In this document: piece by piece, positions 1 to 8,035 of the stretch
Layout: each line of letters begins with the position of its first letter
Numbering within the stretch: the first letter of the stretch is position 1
Source: Candolleomyces eurysporus
Lineage: Eukaryota > Basidiomycota > Agaricomycetes > Agaricales > Psathyrellaceae
Direction: 5' to 3'
Assembly: GCA_027579435.1 (NCBI GenBank)
Contig: JANBPK010000670.1
Coordinates: forward strand, 1 to 11,103
DNA length: 11,103 nucleotides
The notes under the pieces: generated by a model
What the model saw: only the letters and a program-made list of their open reading frames with translations
Database searches by the model: none
Told to the model about the DNA's origin: nothing
Translations under genes and position numbers: made by a program

Positions 1-670
1 GGAAGGTGTAGGTGATTGCGTATAAGACGATAGGGTCACTTTGCCCTTCTTACCGGCCCCCCTTTGNCCCCCCCAATCGAAAGCACCTTGTGCGTCGTTG
101 GTGCCGGCTGTGCAAGTGTGGGCGCTCCAGCAGATGACGACTGAGCGAGAGTCGGGAATGCCCCAGCGGCCGCCTTCCTTTCTTCCTCCTGTCGTATTCG
201 TTCTTCTTCTTCCTTCCTCTCTTGTTCGGCAAGTTCGCCCTCTATGACTTTGAGGAGCTCGGATCGTCGAGTGTTAGAAAGGACGAGAGGGCCGAGGCAA
301 TGTGGGCAGGCAAAATGGGGTTGGTTGATGGAGCATAGTACGAGGCCGCAGGCGAGACAGAGTGGGGTGTACGTTGAGAGAGGATGTGTGCAAGCTGAGG
401 AGTCATAGCGTTGATAGATCGAAAATTTTGATATCTGATATGAGGGAGAGGGTACGCACATTGGCAGAAACATCCTCCCTTGGGATCTGGATCGACTAGC
501 GAGGCCTCCCTCAGATCCTTGATCGCCTTCGCCAGTTTCTGAATAGCAGGACTCTTTGGTGGCTCTGCTGGCCCTTTCCCCTTCCCTTTGCCGCCCGACT
601 TGGACTGGGAAGCAGGCTGGGATGGACGAGATGGTGGGATACGGTCCGAGGTCCAGGCCGTCTTCTTCAT
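1..670 (-). CDS. RQT4: TRIP4/Rqt4-like C2HC5 zinc-finger protein, 5' part, frameshifted at an N
   Basis: TRIP4 (ASC-1, human) and Rqt4 (yeast) belong to the complex that dissociates collided ribosomes; TRIP4 is also called a transcription coactivator. Two exons are visible: 670-460 and 394 to the left edge, with a 65-bp intron (donor GTGCGT, acceptor CTCAG). The splice joins GCFCQ to SCTHPL and completes the C2HC5 finger: Cys67, Cys69, His74, Cys83, Cys86, Cys91, Cys100, Cys103. A Lys/Gly/Pro-rich N-terminus precedes the finger. A charged Glu/Arg helix, likely coiled coil, follows at about residues 113-143, then the family motif HKVLSI. The start is the first in-frame ATG; only a TTG lies further upstream. 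After HKVLSI the frame breaks at a G/C run containing an N (position 67). As read, it stops at 38-36, while the +1 frame continues as GKKGKVTLSSYTQSPTPS, the expected continuation. I therefore read it as a sequencing indel. The 3' end is outside the window. The family call is firm; the symbol is by analogy with yeast. Confidence 0.85.
60..75. other. Homopolymer with ambiguous base causing an apparent frameshift
   Basis: A C-rich run (G-rich on the coding strand) contains an N at 67. It sits exactly where the TRIP4/Rqt4-like reading frame jumps. A second N lies at 724, in the intergenic DNA upstream of the same gene. Both look like unresolved base calls, not biology. Confidence 0.7.
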
Positions 671-795
671 CGTCGTTGCGGTCAAGAGGAGATTTGATGG
701 ATTGATGGCGACTGCGATGACGCNACTCTTTTCTTCTTTTCCGCTCCCGTTTTCAATGCATTAAACATGGGACGAACACAATACTATGGACACTA

Positions 796-1641
796 CTACG
801 GCTCGGCCATGACGACAGTCGGCGAATGACCCGTTGCATAGCACCCTCGCCTCTGACAGTCCCTGACATTCGTCTCGTTGAACACCACTCCCTCCTTCCT
901 CGTTGTATGCCTCCCAATGACGCACCACCTCCCCATCGCATCCTCGATCCTTTCGTTCATCTCCAGTACCACGCCACAGCACGGGAAATAGTGCCCAACA
1001 TACCCCGGCCGCTCGTTTATATTGACCAACACACCTCTATCGTGTCCGACCTTGCACATCTGGAGCCCGTTATCCTTCTCGTGATAGGTACCGTGGCAGC
1101 GGACGCAGTGGCGAGGCGTAGGGTCCTCAACTGCAGCTTCAGATACGGTGCTAATGATTCCAAGGCACTTGAGCGAGGAGAAGAGGTATTCGATGGCCCA
1201 GGTTGGGTGGAGGACTTCGTCTCCGGACCCACCTCCAGCGTTCGAAGCACCTTGACCAGCATGCAGAGGAGAAGCAATGGCAGTGGTCGACTCCTTTGTC
1301 TCAACAGCGCTCATCAACTTGGCGTACAGCTCCTCCGGCTTCATGTTCCTGAAGGCGTATGCGATGGTGATGGCCTGCGGGCTCGTAGTGGACGCCGACA
1401 ACGACATGCCTTGGAATCGGCTGGGAATGGGACGAGCCCTGGGTCTGGCTGGCTCCGCTCTGGACTCTACGGTGCGCCCGTGGTAGGGAGAGCTTAACTG
1501 ATTCGGAGGGATGGGTTGGGTCTGTTGCAGAGGCGGAGAGGCGTATCCCGGAATCGGAGTCGTAGGGAAACTCGCTGGAGTCGCGGTGCCACTAGTAGGC
1601 TGGGTAGGGACGTGGGTCGGCGTGGTGGTAGGTGAAGCCAT
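796..1641 (-). CDS. Hypothetical protein with Cys/His-rich, CHORD-like C-terminal module
   Basis: This is an intronless 281-residue frame starting at the first ATG (MASPTTTPTH); a TTG three codons upstream is not a plausible start. Residues 1 to about 80 are low complexity, rich in Pro/Thr/Ser, and probably disordered. A short helical stretch (NMKPEELYAKLMSAVE) lies near residue 100. The C-terminal third carries regularly placed ligands: Cys179-x2-Cys182, Cys196-x3-His200, Cys221-Cys222, Cys240, the GRH motif with His245, then Cys262 and Cys267. The order C..C, N, C..H, CC, C..GRH resembles CHORD zinc-binding modules, but I cannot show homology. The stop is a TAG, and the stop-to-start gap to the next gene downstream on the same strand is about 125 bp. 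A TATA box stands about 90 bp upstream of the ATG. Function is unknown; a zinc-stabilised interaction module is the most that can be said. Confidence 0.75.
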   Translation of the reverse strand: MASPTTTPTHVPTQPTSGTATPASFPTTPIPGYASPPLQQTQPIPPNQLSSPYHGRTVESRAEPARPRARPIPSRFQGMSLSASTTSPQAITIAYAFRNMKPEELYAKLMSAVETKESTTAIASPLHAGQGASNAGGGSGDEVLHPTWAIEYLFSSLKCLGIISTVSEAAVEDPTPRHCVRCHGTYHEKDNGLQMCKVGHDRGVLVNINERPGYVGHYFPCCGVVLEMNERIEDAMGRWCVIGRHTTRKEGVVFNETNVRDCQRRGCYATGHSPTVVMAEP

Positions 1642-1729
1642 AGTGCTCAATGGACGCGTTCCGTCGTGATTGAAGCGGATGGATGGGGACGATGAAGCCT
1701 TTGGATTTTGTCGACGACGATGCAGGCGG

Positions 1730-1737
1730 TTTATATA
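1730..1737 (-). promoter_or_regulatory. TATA box for the CHORD-like protein gene
   Basis: On the minus strand the sequence reads TATATAAA, a perfect TATA match. It lies about 90 bp upstream of the ATG at 1641, a sensible distance for a fungal core promoter with a short 5' UTR. Confidence 0.55.
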
Positions 1738-1741
1738 TGTC

Positions 1742-2638
1742 CAGGAGGTAACAAAGGGATGAAGGTGGTCCTAGAGTGTGGTGCCACAGTGGCTACCAGC
1801 ACCTACTAGGTCGTCGATTGGGCCAGTCGTTCGATGGGAAGAGTATTGCATTCACCGTTTGTCCAGTCGTTTCTCCCCACCTTGACCTCACTCGAACTGA
1901 TTCGTCAATTCGTCGTTGTCTTGAACGTGTCCGACCTTCGTACGTTCGTTCCTCCCTCCTCACCATTCCGCCTTATTGACGCTCATTCATGCATTCACTC
2001 TTTCTCGTAGCTATTCATGGGGTGGCCATGTACTCGGTTCGGCCTTTTGGAGTTCCCAGTCGAGGCTATTGGGCTCTTTTATCCAACCCAGGTCCCAACC
2101 GACGGGAAGAGCTTCTATTTGCCTCTCATGTCGGATCAGCTTCTTTATACACTCGTTCGCGTCAATCAAACACAGCGACGTCTGAACCATCACTTTCTTC
2201 GAGATTCTTTCATTTCCGTCGCAGACAATCGTGCGTTTAACGTTTATGTCCTCTTTGCGGCCTTCGTTCAATAATTTTCACTCCTTTGTTCTTCCAGTCA
2301 ATCAGCCATTGATTACGAACTGAACCTGTTGCAGGCTGTCGTCGTCGCTTGTGGGTTTCTCTTTGCATACTTTGACATTGACACGACATTGACATCTGAC
2401 GGTTCGATCTTTCTTCCATCGTGAGTAGTCAGTTAATCCGATCTTCTGCAAACCACCAGAGGCAACGTTCAAGAATGACATGCTGGCTTCTCAATCTCCT
2501 GTGCGTTTGCCTTTTACTTCTGCCGTTTCCGTTACCACTGAATTCGATACCTCTGCCTTCTCTTTAAGGTCTAGTGTGATTCAATTCGTCCGACTTCCAG
2601 GGCTCTTCTTCTTGTTCTTCTCTCCATCTAATTTGATC
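1742..2638. other. Region without a supported gene
   Basis: The plus strand is pyrimidine-rich, with many TTCGT and CTTTC runs, and has several short overlapping frames of 60-85 codons. None shows a recognisable family, and no chain of exons with matching phases could be built. Splice-like signals occur (for example TTGCAG at about 2330-2335). The pyrimidine bias and the gene fragment just downstream would fit a decayed promoter/5' region of a plus-strand gene, but this is not proven. Confidence 0.4.
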
Positions 2639-2898
2639 ATGTCAGCTACTCAGAATGTTAAGCGTCGTCTCAAGCGATCCAGTGCTATTCCCTCGTTCAA
2701 TTTCTGCTTGAGGCTCTCGTTGACGTGAGCGCCGAGCTTCGTTCTCTTTTCTCGACATTGGACGAAAACCCGGATGATTACGGTTAGAAGATAAGGAGGC
2801 AGGGAGGTTCGGAGGTTGGACGAATTGGGATTGGTTGAATGTCTTGCTTCTAGCTTGCATTTTGCCATGAATCCTGCCTAGGCGTCTCTCCTGTCCTA
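2639..2898 (+). pseudogene. Decayed fragment of an unrecognised gene (copy A of a dispersed 178-bp repeat)
   Basis: A plus-strand frame gives a natural-looking stretch that includes LVDVSAELRSLFSTLDENP (about 2716-2772). It ends near a donor-like GTTAGA, and a good acceptor (TGCTTCTAG) follows at about 2851. The stretch has no extended start or continuation: a TAA precedes it and stops follow in every splice choice I tried. Positions 2720-2897 align without gaps, in reverse complement, to 9204-9381 at roughly 82% identity by hand count, with a fully identical 39-bp core (2738-2776). I do not recognise the protein family. The fragment abuts the antisense TRIP4-like pseudogene at about 2900. 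Confidence 0.5.
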
Positions 2899-2899
2899 C

Positions 2900-3310
2900 C
2901 CTTCATATTACCTCTTTACTCCGCTAATAGAAAGGACCTTATGCGCCATCGGCGCTGCTGGTACGGGGGATGAGCCATCCGGCAGATGGCGAAGGTGAGA
3001 GTCGGAAATGCCCCAGCAGACGGCGCCCTTTTCCCTGTTGTATGCGTTCTGTTTCTTCCTTACAATGATTGCTGGGTGATTTTGCGGTCGAGTAGCTCAG
3101 AGAGATCTGATCGACATGCGTTTGAAGGAACGAGGGTGCTGGAACACAGGATGAGGTTGCACGACAGGCAGAATGCGGTGTACATTGTAGAGCGTTGGTG
3201 TGAGCTAGCGGTCGATCGTGAAGATAATCAATCGACATTTCTGGTAAATGGTGCGAATAAGAGTACGCTGACAGAAATGACTTCCTTCGAGATCTGCATC
3301 GACCGCTCAC
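2900..3310 (-). pseudogene. TRIP4/Rqt4-like pseudogene fragment 1
   Basis: Read on the minus strand, this is a decayed copy of the TRIP4-like gene's exon 1 end, intron and exon 2. Recognisable parts in order are: an exon-1 end comparable to DPDPKGGCFCQ; intron-equivalent sequence ending CGCTAG where the gene has CCTCAG; YTAFCLSCNLILCSS for the finger; KEETERIQQGKG for the Glu-rich helix; and HKVLSI near the end. A deletion removes the segment with the last two zinc ligands, and frameshifts and stops follow. Because the intron is retained, the copy arose from DNA duplication and not from a spliced transcript. It cannot encode a working finger. Confidence 0.75.
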
Positions 3311-3394
3311 TTCTCTTGTTCCGGGAGCGCGTCTTCGGGCATTTATTTCTATGTGTGGGAAGGTCCAAGACGGTCGAGGCCAGCGAATTGATCA

Positions 3395-3612
3395 TGGAGA
3401 GAACAAGGCGGCGTGAGCGAGACGGTGGAGGCTCGAGGCAAAGTCGAACGACTCGGAGCCCTATCAAGTCTCGAATGCCGATTGGCTGTGATCAAATTTG
3501 ATCATCTTATCTTATCTTCGCTCCGAGAACGGGTGTGGGCGGACACCAAGGGCGCTCCGACTATCATAGCTACAGGTGCTATGAACTGGAGGGTCGTCGA
3601 TGATAGGTTCTA
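3395..3612 (+). other. Isolated exon-like stretch of unknown gene
   Basis: One plus-strand frame opens after a stop at 3389-3391 and runs about 70 codons through FDHLILSSLRERVWADTKG and GAMNWRVVDDRF. It then meets a consensus donor (GTAAGT) at 3613, where the exon would end TTC TA. A possible acceptor (CAATTCTAG) 49 bp on would give Tyr, but the frame then closes within 16 codons. The residue composition looks protein-like, yet there is no start, no upstream exon and no family I recognise. It is probably a relic of a gene interrupted by the insertion of neighbouring fragments. A chance frame is the alternative. Confidence 0.25.
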
Positions 3613-3662
3613 GTAAGTGTTGCCTCTCCCGCTCTATCTACTCCCCACCTCTCAATTCTAGC

Positions 3663-4077
3663 ACCATTCATAGCCATGTTTTACGCACCTCTTCCGTGGA
3701 TCTTTGACAACCTGACTGAAGCGCAGGCTGTCGGTCCATCACACACCTCCTGATATCCTTGTCCATCGTGCGGCGTGTCCCCGGCGTGATGTTTGAGCTC
3801 GTGAATATTTTTATGCCTTGGTCACGAGCGTGTATAGTTGAAAACTTATCTGGAGGAAATCAGAAACTATGCAAGCAACAAAAGGAAGATGTAGCTCAGC
3901 AGCAGTTCACTTTCTACCTTCCCAGGTCATGAGGCAGCACGGACTGCATACAAGGCTGATGGCAGTTGAAGGGAGATATTGATACTCCCCTATCCACGGT
4001 CTGCACGTATGCATACATCGTAAATCAATGTCGGTGAGATCGACTATTAATATACGTGTGCAGTAGTGGCCCCTTTG
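3663..4077. other. Intergenic stretch, nothing identified
   Basis: This stretch is moderately AT-rich, with no frame, RNA gene or repeat that I can support on either strand. It separates the TRIP4-like pseudogene region from the conserved 3' flank of the WD40 gene. The equivalent spacer at the right end of the window is almost absent, so this DNA was either inserted here or deleted there. Confidence 0.4.
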
Positions 4078-4361
4078 ATCCTTCGAAGAGAATGTATAAA
4101 CAGGTCCGTTCAAAATTGACTCTTCCGTACTCACATGGTACAGTTCACAATAATTTTATGCTTCAATGATACGAACTCACATTTGTACGGTGGGTCGTCA
4201 TCTGAGCTCGCTCTTCAAAGTATACAGGATGATATTCACTAGAGTATTAGAAAAGACAAATTCTGAACGCGCTCAAAGCTGTGAAGAAATTACGCGTAGA
4301 GGTAAAGATATCAAGGAAAATGCATAGGAAAAACCTTGTTCTCAGACCAATACCCTTTCTG
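4078..4361 (-). repeat. 3' flank of the DUF2235/WD40 gene, duplicated at the right end
   Basis: This segment covers the last codons and 3' flank of the WD40 gene. It recurs in the same orientation at 10585-11103. Shared anchors in order are ATAAACAGGTCC, CATTTGTACGGTG, CATCTGAGCTCGCTCTTCAA, TACAGGATGATAT, GAACGCGCTCAAA, AAACCTTGTT-like sequence and the coding end with its TGA. The copies have drifted and carry small indels. The right copy also has a 204-bp insertion. Confidence 0.85.
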
Positions 4362-5267
4362 CATCCCAGATCCGAACTGTCCCATCCCAGGACCCAGAGA
4401 CAATGCGCTTGCCATCAGGCGAAATCGCGACAGACGTCACATAATCTGTGTGGCCTCGTAGCGGCTCCCCCACCTGCTTCCCTGTCTCCAAATCCCAAAT
4501 ACGAATCGTCTTGTCTTCAGACCCGGAGACGATGTGCTTGCCTTCAGGCGAGATTGCGATAGAAAAGACACCGCTACTGTGCTCCCGTAGCGGCTCTCCC
4601 ACCTGTGTCCCCGTCTCCGCATCCCAGATCCGAATCGTTTTGTCCCGAGAGCCGGAGAAGATATGGTTACCATCAGGCGAGATTGTGACAAACCACACCC
4701 AATCCGTGTGCCCTTGTAATGGCTCTCCCACTTGTCTCCCCGTCTCCGCATCCCAGATCCGAACTGTCCCATCGCTGGAGCCAGAGACGATGCGCTTGCC
4801 CTTATGCGAGATTGCAACGGACCACACCACCTCTATGTGCTCTTGCAGCGGCACTCCTATCTGTGTCCCTGCCGCCGCATCCCAGATCCGAACGGTCTTA
4901 TCGCTAGAGCCAGAGATGATGTGCTGACCGTCATGTGAGATTGCGACAGACCACACCGAATCTGTGTGCCCTAGTAGCGGCTCTCCCACTTGTGTCCCCG
5001 TCTCCGCATCCCAGATCCGGATGGTCTTGTCATCGGAACCAGAGGCAATGAGCTTGCCGTTAGGCGAGATCGCAACAGAATTGATAGTGTTTCCGTGCCC
5101 AAGCAGCAGCTCTCCGATCTGCGCCCCTTTGTCCATGTCCCAAATTCGGATTGTGTGGTCGGAAGAGCCGCAGACGATGCGCTTGCCGTCAGCCGAGATG
5201 GCGACAGACTGCACCACAGACTGCACCAATCGTGTGTGCCCTTGGAGTTCGAATAGGCAGTTTATGT
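4342..5267 (-). repeat. Seven tandem WD40 units, 129-nt period
   Basis: The last exon encodes exactly seven units, enough to close one propeller. From the C-terminus they lie at 4342-4458 (truncated tail), 4459-4587, 4588-4716, 4717-4845, 4846-4974, 4975-5103 and 5104-5267. Inner units are exactly 43 codons. All share the frame GH-x-SVAIS-x-DGK-x-I-x-SGS-x-D-x-T-RIWDAETG-x-VGEPL. Differences concentrate right after the GH/EH (TDS, IEV, TDW, SSG, TDY) and at the residue before D in SGSxD (S, D, S, R, E, W). Units 4 and 6 have Glu-His in place of Gly-His. Confidence 0.95.
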
Positions 5268-7943
5268 CTTGAATGGACGCGTTGGTCAGATTCATTCATA
5301 AGATGAAGAAGTCACCTCTGCTTACCCTGAGTATATCGCCGCAGGAAATCTTCTGCCATCTTCCGTTCTTCATTCGAGCCATTCGTCGAGAGATGCGCCA
5401 GCCCAGCCCAGATTCGGCGCCATTTTTGAAGCTTGAGATGTCCCAGATCATCGCCGAGAATCCCAATTGTGATGCGCAGGAGTCGGCACTTCGCTTCAGC
5501 GGGAGGTGTACTTCGGTCCCAAAGACTCATGATTTCAATCACTTCGTCGTATACGGCCTGCGCCCCTTCCCCAGAGTCTATCCCACACCATCAGTTGGAA
5601 AACCGCTTTATGTTAGAAATGCAGTACAACTTACGATCTCGGACGATTTGCTTCAGTGTATCCTCGACCTCCTTTCCCTCCATGAACCTTTTCAGTACCA
5701 TCTTTGCATACTCGAAGACGTCGATCTCCAACCACCCGTTAGAGTTTGAAAGACCATCTTTGCGAAGGTCATCCCAAAACGTCTGTTCTCTACTTTCAGA
5801 CAAAGGGACAGTCCGTGTTCGGCGAAATGGACGAAGCAGTCGATGCAGCGTGCCCCTGTCCTCAGTAGATCCAGACTCAGGTTCTGGCTGTATCTTGGAA
5901 CCGTCGTCGGACCGTGGTAATCTGGGCCCGACATCTTCGTTGGTCCGGTGGTTAGCTTCGAGGGGTGGGGGCCGTGCTTTAGGAATGTAGGGGCGAGGCG
6001 TTTCGGCTAAGATGAGTGAACTATGAATTTTCTGGCCCTCATGTATCTTCCTCTCGGACCAGAAGTGAGGCCTTTCGGAATGTGAGTCCACAATCCATAG
6101 TTCGGAGAAGATCACTTACATTCGAGTTGTCTCCTTGCAATCTGGACTTCTCGCAAACGTCAGTCTTCGGAATGGAAGAACTTCGAAAAGGTGCCAAAGC
6201 CCGATGAGCGACTCTTGGAACTCGATCTGCTCGCTCGACGAGAGTTCCCGCTGAAACGACTCTAGTCGGAGACCAAGGGCCTCTGCTTCTGACGCCATCC
6301 ACCGCAAGGGCGGTCGACTGCGGTCCATTCCGATATTCTGTACATTTCCACCTCCACTATAGTTCCGTCAGAAGTCCATTTATAAGGAAAGGAACAATAA
6401 TGGAGCTTACATGTCAGAGTGGGTCCCCGCAAACCAGACTTCCATGACTTGTGGTGGATCGCCCTTTCGATCAACATCGGCATTTGACAGAGGTATCAAG
6501 GTCTTGCCTCCCCATGCGTACTCCGGCAGGAACTTCACCCTCCGCTCATCAAGGGCGAGTGCATGTCGAAAGTAACAAACGTGACCCATACCGTCCGTCG
6601 TCCCAGGCAATACCCGTTTTCCTCTCGCAATTCCAATTGACGAGACCGTGTCCCTATTGTCGCAGTTAGTCCAAATGCGTTCTGTTGGCAATAACTTGAA
6701 CGTGACATACCAAGCTCCAACGAAGTGAACCTTGACGTTCTTACGGGAGAACGCTCGCTTAAATCGCTCCGCCATAGATATCGCCTGTGCTCCGGGTTGC
6801 TCCACCGGCGCCTCCTTTTTCGTGAAACGAAGAGCTTCCTTGAGGCGGTCTATCATGGAAGTGCGTTCAGCAGCAACCTGTTCAGGTGAAGCCTCCGGTT
6901 TTGCCGAGCCAACTGGGGCGATTAGCTCACGATCGGTTTCCGAGTCTGCGTAAAGCTCGTAGGCACTGGAGTGGAGCAACGACGTGTCAGTCAATTAGTA
7001 ACCGTGGGTGATATAATGGATGTACTCACAAAGGAATCTGCATCTCGTTTCCCTTGTGAATGAGGCCGACCTAGGTCTTCCTTCAGTACCAAGTTGGTGA
7101 GACGTAATGGCGAACACACCTTATGGATCATCGCCGATAACGCTCGAACTTGAAATGCCCCTCGCGAGAAACCTATTCCCGGTGAGAAATGATGCAGCAC
7201 CAGACCGAACAGTCTTCGACTTACCAAACAGGAATATGCAATCGCCGTCCTCGTAGTTGTCTGACAACCACTGGTAGGCGGCTTGAACGGTCTTTTCGAA
7301 ATTCCTGTGAAGGATAGACACAGTGAGGAGATGTACAACATGGGAATGGCTAGTGAGACGTACCAGGCGATGGCCAAATCAATCTTATGAAAGACAACTT
7401 GCTTATAGTACTTCAACGATCTCCAGTGTGGTCGAGCATATGTTCCAATGCCGCTGTTGTACCAAGTACGTTGGTTATCGCCGGTCTCTTTCATGATGAG
7501 ATTGTAGATCTCAATAACGTTCGTGTTCTAGTCCAAACATCAAGTCAGCGGAACGTCAAACGGGCTAGAAGGTGTTTTTATTGTGAGCATACCTTCTTGC
7601 CGAATTGGTTCGCAGTACCGTCGATACAAAGGATGAGATTTCGGCCACCCTGCTTGTGGTGACCGCAAGGCATTGGCTTCAGCTCGGGCACCCGCGGTGG
7701 GGCCTGAGGAGCACGACCGGCCTCGTTCTCTGAGGAGATACGTAAGTAACTTTAATCAGACAACCCTGAGTTTGATTTAATACTCACCACGATGCTCTTT
7801 GAGTGTGAAGCCACGACCACCGGTGGGCCGATTCGCACCGCGATCTGTGACGAAGTGTTAGAGATTCTGCCACAGAGGCGCTGGATTCGACTAAGCTGCT
7901 TACCACGGTTCTCCTCAACGATGAGCTGATCGTTTCCTGGCAT
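4342..7943 (-). CDS. DUF2235 hydrolase (Tle1-like) fused to seven-repeat WD40 propeller
   Basis: Thirteen exons on the minus strand: 7943-7904, 7844-7788, 7729-7593, 7527-7364, 7304-7225, 7172-7120, 7070-7030, 6965-6711, 6653-6411, 6356-6120, 6071-5635, 5577-5326, 5267-4342. All 12 introns are GT-AG and 48-66 bp. Exons sum to 2922 nt, giving 973 residues plus TGA, and every junction keeps frame. The start MPGNDQLIVEENR is the first ATG, with TATA/CCAAT-like signals upstream. Residues about 64-468 form DUF2235, the alpha/beta-hydrolase domain shared with Tle1 phospholipase effectors: CIDGTANQF (Asp69), nucleophile elbow GFSRG (Ser162), FVGAWDTVSS (Asp277), GTHSDIGGGN (His354). Ser162, Asp277 and His354 are the likely triad. 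Residues about 469-665 are an unassigned linker without a Walker A motif. Residues about 667-973 are seven WD40 units. No signal peptide or membrane segment is evident, so it is probably cytosolic. Substrate is unknown. A defence or self-recognition role, with WD40 as sensor and hydrolase as effector, is inference. Confidence 0.9.
5204..5227 (-). repeat. 12-bp perfect tandem duplication in the first WD40 unit
   Basis: The plus-strand unit ACAGACTGCACC occurs twice in a row. It is in frame and adds four residues, so the unit reads VQSVVQSVAIS where all the others have a single SVAIS strand. The first blade is therefore four residues longer just before its first core strand. Confidence 0.9.
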
Positions 7944-8015
7944 CTTCGAGACTGAATGCCTGAGGTACGGAGTAGTCACAGAAGGGCGGGGAATAGACGC
8001 GTGCCGTTGGCCTCA

Positions 8016-8035
8016 TTCATATACCAGATGATTGG
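8016..8035 (-). promoter_or_regulatory. TATA-like and CCAAT-like elements upstream of the DUF2235/WD40 gene
   Basis: On the minus strand CCAAT is at 8035-8031 and TATATGAA at 8023-8016, about 75 bp before the ATG. A CCCCGCCC GC-box-like run lies nearer the start at 7991-7984. Spacing suits a core promoter with a 5' UTR of 30-50 nt. The matches are short, so chance cannot be excluded. Confidence 0.4.

Noticed and set aside
826..1497. 223-codon plus-strand frame
   Set aside because: It lies wholly antisense to the intronless Cys/His-rich gene, has no recognisable motifs, and the minus-strand frame has a TATA box and coherent zinc ligands.
2986..3501. 171-codon plus-strand frame
   Set aside because: It is mostly antisense to the TRIP4-like pseudogene and has no motif of its own.
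4281..5272. Several plus-strand frames of 60-160 codons with repeating Pro/Ser/Arg segments
   Set aside because: They are the antisense image of the 129-nt WD40 repeats on the minus strand; the periodicity is inherited from the true gene.
4342..5295. WD40 region as a free-standing 317-residue protein starting with its own ATG near 5295
   Set aside because: That ATG falls inside a 58-bp intron (5325-5268) whose removal joins the WD40 exon in frame to the upstream DUF2235 exons, and the whole chain is a multiple of three.
6407..6994. DUF2235 exons read as separate short genes
   Set aside because: Each internal stop disappears when GT-AG introns of 48-66 bp are removed; the motifs then line up in family order.
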